NCBI GenBank assembly: GCA_963969595.1
Contig: OZ018413.1
Location: 14,435,711 to 14,499,710 of the forward strand
Source: Neckera pumila
Lineage: Eukaryota > Streptophyta > Bryopsida > Hypnales > Neckeraceae
Reading direction: 5' to 3'
Length of the DNA: 64,000 bases
Part shown: positions 57,821 to 64,000 of the stretch, in pieces
How the letters are laid out: every line of letters begins with the position of its first letter
Position numbering within the stretch: position 1 is the first letter of the stretch
Position numbers and translations under genes: made by a program
Notes under the pieces: generated by a model
Database searches by the model: none
Told to the model about the DNA's origin: nothing
The model's input: only the letters and a program-made list of their open reading frames with translations

Positions 57821-57991
57821 CACTACAAGGGAGCAGTGTCAATTCGGACATTTTTTTGTCAATGTTTTGTCAATTTGGACATTATTTTGTCAATTTTCTG
57901 TCAATTTGGACATTTTTTTGACAAGATTCTGTCAATTTGGACATTTTAGTCAATTAGGACCTGTCAATTCGGACACTGTTTTCTTGTAGTG
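57821..57991. mobile_element. 171-bp CACTA MITE, TSD CTT
   Basis: It starts CACTACAAGGGAGCAGTGTC and ends GACACTGTTTTCTTGTAGTG; the triplet CTT flanks both sides (57818-57820 and 57992-57994). The interior is almost wholly made of GTCAATTTGGACAT repeats spaced 20-40 bp apart, so it is two subterminal arrays with nothing between. Confidence 0.92.
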
Positions 57992-59194
57992 CTTATCTAA
58001 CAAAGGGAAGATCATACAACAATTAGTAGGTTGCAATGAAAGATAGGTAAGAATTACGTTGTAGTTTTGCAACAGGGTAGGAACACTACAAGAGAATGGA
58101 CACATATGCCACTGCAAAAGAATGATTTCTTGTTTGGAATGACTAATGAATGACTCAGGCTCCCTAATTGCACCAACGTAGGAGCTTCACAACATCCGAG
58201 TCATCGGGTGAATGCAAGAAACATTTAGACTATTTGTTGCGTTTTCACTATTTGATGTTTTTTTTCTGGAGTACTTTAAGCATAGAAAAATAATTTCTAA
58301 TTTTTTTTAAAATATAGCCAATGTATATACCTTTAAGATGAAGAAACCATGGAAAGGAAAAGCATAGAAAAATTCTCTAAGTGGGAGAACTAGAAAATGC
58401 CAAATCTCAAGAAAATAGACATTTTGATGCTTTAATTAGTTAAAAATAGTTAAATAAATTAAATAAATTAAATAAAAATTGGACATTTGCAAAAACTCTA
58501 TGGTCATTCACCAAAAAAACTACCAAAATAATGTTTTATGTGTTTTGAAATGCAAGCAGAAAGAAGCTCTTTTTGTAGACTTCTACACTACACAAAATTA
58601 ATTTTTTTTTAAATCCCTCTTTTGGAGAGCCACAAGTCTACTAGAAGACCATCTCATCCAAATTTCAGCTCCAAATTCGATTTTTTGGATACAAAATAGT
58701 ACTAAAAACCTCCAAATTGGAATTTCTGACATAAAATTGGGGGCTGTTTTTATTTAGTAAAATTTTTTTGAAAATTGCCAAAAAATTAGGCAAGGTGTAT
58801 AGTAATCATGAGCACCTTACCTATAAATCTCAAATCATTTGGATTCAATACGCAAAAGTTATGCCTAAAAAACAAATCAGCATGCAAAGTGTGACAAAAA
58901 AATAGTACAAGTGTTTCTTGCATTCACCCCATCCTATAATTGCCGGTGCAACTTGGGGGTGAGGAGTTCACGATGTCAAAACTTCATCCGCTGGTTTTTG
59001 TTCACAAGGTCGTTGAACTTCCGATGTCAGTCAATTCTACCACGGAGACTCTAGTTGAAATAGAGTAAACCGTCACCATATATAGTGACTGTGCTTCATT
59101 ATAGGGCCACTACATAAAGACTTCTATGTCACTTTGATTAAGTGATTTGAAGTCATTTGTTAGTGTTTTAGAAAGTGATGGAAAAAAAAAGGCA

Positions 59195-59580
59195 TCTTTT
59201 TCTTTCTCTATCATTCTCTTTTTCTATATTTTACACTTCTTTTTCATTTAAAAAAAAAATAGAATTTAATCTTCTTTCTTTTTTTTCCTTTTTCCTCTTT
59301 GTGTCCTTGTTTTTTTACTTCTTCACTTATCTATTCCATTAACTGTAATTTTCTGCAGAGGAAAAAATTGTTTCTCTCTTTCCTATATTTTTTGTTTTTT
59401 AATCTTTTTTTTTCGTTTCATTTTTTGTCTTGTCTTTTTCATTTCTTTAAAAAGAAATTTTTTCTCATTTCTCCACTCTTTATTTAATTTTTTAATTTTT
59501 TTTAATTTTTTTTTAAACTTAAAAAAAATAAAAAATCTTCTATTCTTTTCCTTAAAATCATTCTTTTCTTTTAAAATCAA
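59195..59580. repeat. Polypyrimidine/low-complexity tract
   Basis: About 380 bp that is mostly T and C on the plus strand (TTTTTCTTTC-type), including several runs of seven or more T. Open frames on both strands here (59299-59487 and 59383-59580) encode only F/S/L or K/E/R and are composition artefacts. Confidence 0.8.
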
Positions 59581-60708
59581 TTTATGACATTGTCTTTATA
59601 CTACTTTCAAATAGTTCATATGATTCAATTTTGACATTCTAGAGGTCCCAACATATATATACCAAGATATTCTGATGGTGCTAGAGGTAGTTGTTAAGTT
59701 TAGCTTCCCTCTTACAGGGATGACAACGATGCTTCTCCGGTGTCATTGGAGAATGACTTCCTGAGATTGCAAAATGAATTGAAAATGTCTTGGACTAGTG
59801 CGCACCTACCCTATTACTACTTTGGCGCCTTATGCATTGTGATGCATTATGTGATTTCCAAACATCATGCGTACCTTTCATTATACTTCTCCTACATCTA
59901 TAGCACATTTTCATGTATGCATTATACAATGAGGATGGACAAAATTCAAAAAGGATTTTGAAAATGTCAAATAAAATATCCTATCCAATTTTTTTTCAAA
60001 TATTTCTATAACTTTTGATTTAGGCTCAAAATCTAAAACAAAACTTCAAAGATGAAAGTCAAAGTAATTTTCCAACTTTTTGTAGTTCAAAGTTTTTTGA
60101 AAAAAATTAATCTATCATGCCTAAATGAGGTCTGAAATATTACTTGTAACACAATTCTTACATTTTACATATCCCACATGGTTTGTCTTGCCTCTTACCA
60201 TTTGACTTGTATAAAGGGCTTGTCATTTCATTTCTTTGAACTTACAAGCTAAGTGGATTTGGAAGCCATGCAACACATATGCCACATGTAGTGTATTGCA
60301 TATGGTATACTATGGTATATGGTGTTTTGTTATAGAACTTTGAATGTATTCATATGTGATTGCAAAATAACTACTCCTTGTGCAATTGTCATAACATGCT
60401 TTTTTGCACACACTGTCGCAGCTTGAAAATGAGAGAAAAATGACTTTCTGTGTCTTTGAAGAGTGACATGAACCCTAAATCCATGTCACTTTAGAATGAC
60501 TACGGAATGATTTGCCACGTGGCAGTCCACTAGAATAGTGCAGAACTACATCTCAACTTCTAAAATGGATTGACTTTGAAATGACATTTGACGTGTTAGA
60601 TGTGTAATGGCTCTACTATAATTTCAGAATGACTTGCAAATGATTGGTGACATGGATGTCCACATCAGACGCCTTGTCTACGTGGTAGATCATGAGACAT
60701 TTCTTTAA

Positions 60709-61634
60709 CCCCTAAAGGACCATTGTCCCTTCAGGGGACAAATGGGATTTTGGGCAGGTACCTACGGGCTGAATCTTTTTGTTGTGATTTTTTGAAACAT
60801 TTTTTGGAGATAGAAAAACTGATGAGCTGCGTGGGAATATAATTTTTTTTTCAATTGGTGCCCAGGAACAAAAGTTATGCCCAAATAAGCTCAAAACAGG
60901 GGAGAGGGGCAGCAAAAAAATTTTGCAAAATATTAAATTAAATTTTTTTTTTTTTTCCCTTATAGATTATTTTTTTGTCTATTTGGAAAGCTTTGATTCA
61001 TTTCATTTGGATTTTTTATGAGAAAGTTATAGACAATCTTGTTTTTTTGGGCAATTAGAGCATCTTCTTGAAAAAAATAACTTGTAGGATTCATTTTGGA
61101 ATGCAATTTTTGCAATTTTTCAAAAAAAAGATTCCACATGGTTTAGTTTTTGTGCTAGAACAATCCCATCATTGGGATTAGTGCATTTTAATTCCATCTA
61201 AAAGATATTAATATTTTAGATTTTCCTTCTATCTTATACCTACTTCTACTTAACAATTTTCTTAAGAATGAAAATTAAGTTTTTTTTAATTTCTTTTTTT
61301 TTCCTAGACTCTCAACTCAATTCTCCACTAGAAACATTTAAAATTTAAAACTCCGTAGTTCAGAAAATTTAAGTTAAAAATATTCAAAGTCAAAAAATCT
61401 GGTCCCGCAATGTGCTGAAAAACTTGTTTTTTTCACTTTAAATACAGATATCTTGCAATCTCTACGGTCAAAAATTCTGAAATTTTTTCCACACATTCTC
61501 ATACTAGTTAGGTAGTAAGATCCTATGGTTAGATGTGTAAAAAAAATAATTTTTTAAATTTTTTTACTCTTTGTTCTAGAAATGGCATTTTTGAGAGTTT
61601 TTTGGCAAAAAAAAAGGCCTTGGTCCTTTAGGGG
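60709..61634. mobile_element. TTAA-flanked element, family B (926 bp), nested in CACTA
   Basis: It begins CCCCTAAAGGACCATTGTCC after TTAA (60705-60708) and ends GGTCCTTTAGGGG before TTAA (61635-61638). A subterminal hairpin CCATTGTCCCTTCAGGGGAC is conserved with 52777. It is the cleanest family B copy. Non-coding; insertion post-dates the CACTA element around it. Confidence 0.88.
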
Positions 61635-61998
61635 TTAAACTTCACTTTCTTTATCATTTGAACGGAATTGTCTCTCATCTAGCTTTACATCCAAGTTACA
61701 AATTGTTGGTGATAATAAAATCCGCAGTCATTTATAAATGACTTGTCCACAATGACTTCAAAGCCCTTGAATCATTTTGAAATCATATATGTCCAGAATG
61801 ACTATTTTGAAGTCATTCTTTGAGGTCATTTATGTAGTCATTTTTTGTAGTGGAATAATTGGAAGGATGTTCCAAGATTATCTTGGGAAGTTCCCAAGAA
61901 CTTCTTAGCATAAGCTACCCTAGTATTCATCATGGGAATGAAGCCAAGAAAGGGACCCGACAATAATCAATGAGAATCAACAAGAAGATAGACTTTAT

Positions 61999-62064
61999 GT
62001 AATTTTACATACATGTGAGTGCTTAAAATGTATGTAAAATGTTAATTTTACATACATGTGAGTG
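61999..62064. repeat. Short direct repeat in PPR 3' flank
   Basis: TAATTTTACATACATGTGAG occurs at about 62000 and 62043, with the inverse word ATGTATGTAAAAT between them. The arrangement can fold as a hairpin in the 3' region of the PPR transcript. No function is claimed. Confidence 0.55.
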
Positions 62065-62212
62065 TTATGGGAAAGATATTGTCATAAAGGATAACTGCAC
62101 AACACACAAAACTAGAGAAGGCAATGACAGATGGGGTAATTTAGTCCATTATATCAAATGCTCTTCAAAGTTTCCAAAAATTTGCTCTACAATCAATTAG
62201 TTGCCACACTAA

Positions 62213-64000
62213 TCACCAATAATCTTTACAAGAACACAAGCCGTCATGGAAGTGATGAAAGCGATTCGCATCTCTAACTACAATCTCTCTTCTAGACACT
62301 TTCGCGATCAACTTGGTTGCTGTATGACAATCTGAACACACTCGAAGATTCTTGAACACACGTACGGGTTTACTACTTGGGGTGTGAATAAGTCCATATG
62401 CAATAGCCAACTTCTCACTATGAGAGCAAAGTGAAAACTCCTTGTCTTTGTCATCAACATCATGCAACACAAGCCGGGTATCTGGAAGGTAGCCTTCAGC
62501 CTTGATTTCCTCCGTCAATCTGCTCAGCTCCGCATATATCTCCTTTGTTTCTGGGTGAGATGTATCCCCTACAACAAAGGCATGAATTTTCTTATCAATT
62601 TCGATCCAGCTACGCCCTGGTTCCTTGCGTACACCCCTCTCCAGCATTGCAACACGCACCGATGATACCTTCTCCCACTTCTCAGCTGCAGCATATATGT
62701 TGGAGAGGACCACATACGTAGAGGCATTCCTGGGGTCCAACTTGAAACGCTCTCTAGCCGCAAGTTCACCCAACTCCACATTACCATAAGTTCTACAAGC
62801 ACCGAGCAAAGCTCCCCAAGTTGCTTCATCTGATTCAACTGGCATATTATCAATCAAGACCTTTACTTCTTCCAGGTGCCCAGCCCGCCCAAGAATATCC
62901 ACCATGCAGCCCCAATGGACCACACTGGCATCGATGCCGTAATCTTGCGACATAGCCAGGAAGAGTCGACGCCCTTCATCAACAAGGCCCGCATGACTAC
63001 AGGCCGATAACAATGCCACAAGTGAGTACCCATCAGGGATCACACCGGCTGCTATCATATTCCTGAAGACTTCTAGAGCTTCAGACCCACATCCATGTTG
63101 CGCAAGTCCACCAATCATCACGTTCCAAGTAATCACGTCCCGTTCTGCCATTCTGTCAAAAACTAACCGAGCATCATCGATACTGCCACACTTCGCATAC
63201 ATGTGGACCAGCGCATTACCCACACGCACGTCTGACTCAAATCCCGCTTCACGAGAATAGCCATGAACCTCTTTCACCCACTCCAAAGCCCCCGCGCTTG
63301 CACATGTATTCAGGATGCTAACGAAAGTGATCGCAGTTGGTTTGAAGTCTTCCCGTTTCATTCGGAGAAAAAGTTCAAATGCTTCAGACCCAAGTCCTTG
63401 TTGCGCAAGTCCTCCAATCATCACGTTCCAAGTAATCACGTCCCGTTCCTCCATTTTGTCAAAAGCCAGACGCGCATCACCGATACTGCCACACTTGGCA
63501 TACATGTGGACCAGCGCGCTGCCCACACGCAAATCTGATTCAAATCCCGCTTCACGGGCATGGCTATGAACCTCCCTTACCCATTCCAAAGCCCCCGCGC
63601 TTGCACATGCATTCAGGATACTCGCATATGTAATGGCGTCTGGTTTGAGACCTTCCCGTTTCATTTGGAGAAGTAGTCGATATGCTTCCTCACCATAACC
63701 ACTTTCGGCATATGCTCCAATCATCACATTCCAGGTAATCACATTGCGACTTGCCAACTTATCAAAAATGCTCCTTGCCTCCTTTATGTTCCCACACTTT
63801 GCATACATTTTAAGGAGCGAAGTCCCCAAACGAACATCTGATTCAAACCCACCGTCTCTGATATTTGCATGAACTTCCTCGACCCACTTCATGGCTGATG
63901 GGCTCGCACAGGCTTTCAGGATGCTCATATACGTGAATGCGTCGGGTTTGAAGCCATCCCGTTTCATTCGGAGAAAAAGTTCAAATGCTTCAGACCCAAG
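62213..64000 (-). CDS. PLS-class PPR protein with E and DYW domains (5' end outside window)
   Basis: Organellar RNA-editing factor: tandem PPR motifs bind RNA base by base, and the DYW domain is the cytidine deaminase. The frame is open from the right edge to TGA at 62213-62215 (about 595 codons visible; the first in-window ATG at 63967 is internal). Repeats alternate P, L and S types (DVITWNVMIGGLAQ, KPDAITYASILNACASAGAL, VHMYAKCGSI). They are followed by an E region (PVESDEATWGALLGAC, GRSWIEIDKKIHAFVVGD) and a complete DYW domain with HSEKLAIAYGL, the CSDCH zinc motif and the terminal CSCKDYW. The deaminase residues (H-x-E and C-x2-C) are intact. The targeting peptide is outside the window, so plastid or mitochondrion cannot be told. 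No intron is visible. Confidence 0.92.
   Translation of the reverse strand, partial: LGSEAFELFLRMKRDGFKPDAFTYMSILKACASPSAMKWVEEVHANIRDGGFESDVRLGTSLLKMYAKCGNIKEARSIFDKLASRNVITWNVMIGAYAESGYGEEAYRLLLQMKREGLKPDAITYASILNACASAGALEWVREVHSHAREAGFESDLRVGSALVHMYAKCGSIGDARLAFDKMEERDVITWNVMIGGLAQQGLGSEAFELFLRMKREDFKPTAITFVSILNTCASAGALEWVKEVHGYSREAGFESDVRVGNALVHMYAKCGSIDDARLVFDRMAERDVITWNVMIGGLAQHGCGSEALEVFRNMIAAGVIPDGYSLVALLSACSHAGLVDEGRRLFLAMSQDYGIDASVVHWGCMVDILGRAGHLEEVKVLIDNMPVESDEATWGALLGACRTYGNVELGELAARERFKLDPRNASTYVVLSNIYAAAEKWEKVSSVRVAMLERGVRKEPGRSWIEIDKKIHAFVVGDTSHPETKEIYAELSRLTEEIKAEGYLPDTRLVLHDVDDKDKEFSLCSHSEKLAIAYGLIHTPSSKPVRVFKNLRVCSDCHTATKLIAKVSRREIVVRDANRFHHFHDGLCSCKDYW

Larger units (their letters stand above)
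58084..61852. mobile_element. Non-autonomous CACTA element, 3.77 kb, TSD GAA
   Basis: Left end CACTACAAGAGAATGG, right end GTCATTTTTTGTAGTG, and GAA duplicated at 58081-58083 and 61853-61855. Subterminal GAATGACT/AAGTCATT motifs cluster at 58105-58170, 60430-60690 and 61735-61850. No transposase is seen. It contains a long polypyrimidine stretch and a nested TTAA element (60709-61634). Removing that insertion leaves an original length of about 2.84 kb. Confidence 0.85.

Noticed and set aside
59299..59580. Open frames on both strands in the polypyrimidine tract
   Set aside because: Composition artefacts encoding only F/S/L or K/E/R.

Overview
This is nuclear DNA of a land plant, probably a seed-free one (moss, lycophyte or fern). 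The evidence is four intron-containing or plant-specific host genes: an SCF-type F-box gene, an NPF/PTR transporter, an SWP73/BAF60 chromatin-remodelling subunit and a PLS-type PPR protein with a DYW editing domain. The near-identical PLS triplets of the PPR gene look like the large editing-factor families of bryophytes and other seed-free plants. I cannot name the species from the sequence.

Layout. 0.2-2.65 kb: three-exon F-box/kelch-like gene (+). 3.8-7.5 kb: convergent NPF transporter (-), six exons resolved, start exon not found. 9.2-17.2 kb: AT-rich, gene-poor DNA packed with short non-autonomous elements; most are flanked by TTAA and carry CCCCTAAA-type ends. 17.8-19.8 kb: a broken hAT-like transposase (-) split by one of these TTAA elements. 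20.9-22.4 kb: SWP73 gene (-). 22.7-25.6 kb: no gene seen.

25,618-44,755: one 19.1-kb CACTA (En/Spm) transposon with matching CACTACAA/TTGTAGTG ends and a 3-bp ATC target duplication. It carries a TNP2-type transposase (+) with an N-terminal transposase-associated domain, a TNP2 core and a DUF4216-like end. A divergent TNPA-like gene (-) has a Transposase_24 domain, a coiled coil, an unexpected FCP1-like phosphatase-fold segment and a separate C-terminal domain. A nested or captured plus-strand gene is interrupted only by TAG codons. A 238-bp CACTA foldback MITE and a 122-bp minisatellite are also inside. Most reading-frame breaks fit single C-to-T or G-to-A changes, as expected for a methylated, decaying element.

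45,304-52,200: a nearly full-length L1-type LINE (ORF1 with zinc knuckle; ORF2 with endonuclease, reverse transcriptase and C-terminal zinc finger; poly-A; 10-bp target duplication), also decayed. 52.7-61.9 kb: more TTAA elements, TA-flanked MITEs, a 171-bp CACTA MITE (TSD CTT) and a 3.8-kb non-autonomous CACTA element (TSD GAA) holding a nested TTAA element. 62.2 kb to the right edge: the PPR-DYW gene (-), cut by the window end.

The host genes do not form a pathway. Most of the information in the window is the layered history of transposition. All homology calls are from reading protein and DNA motifs by eye; no database search was run.
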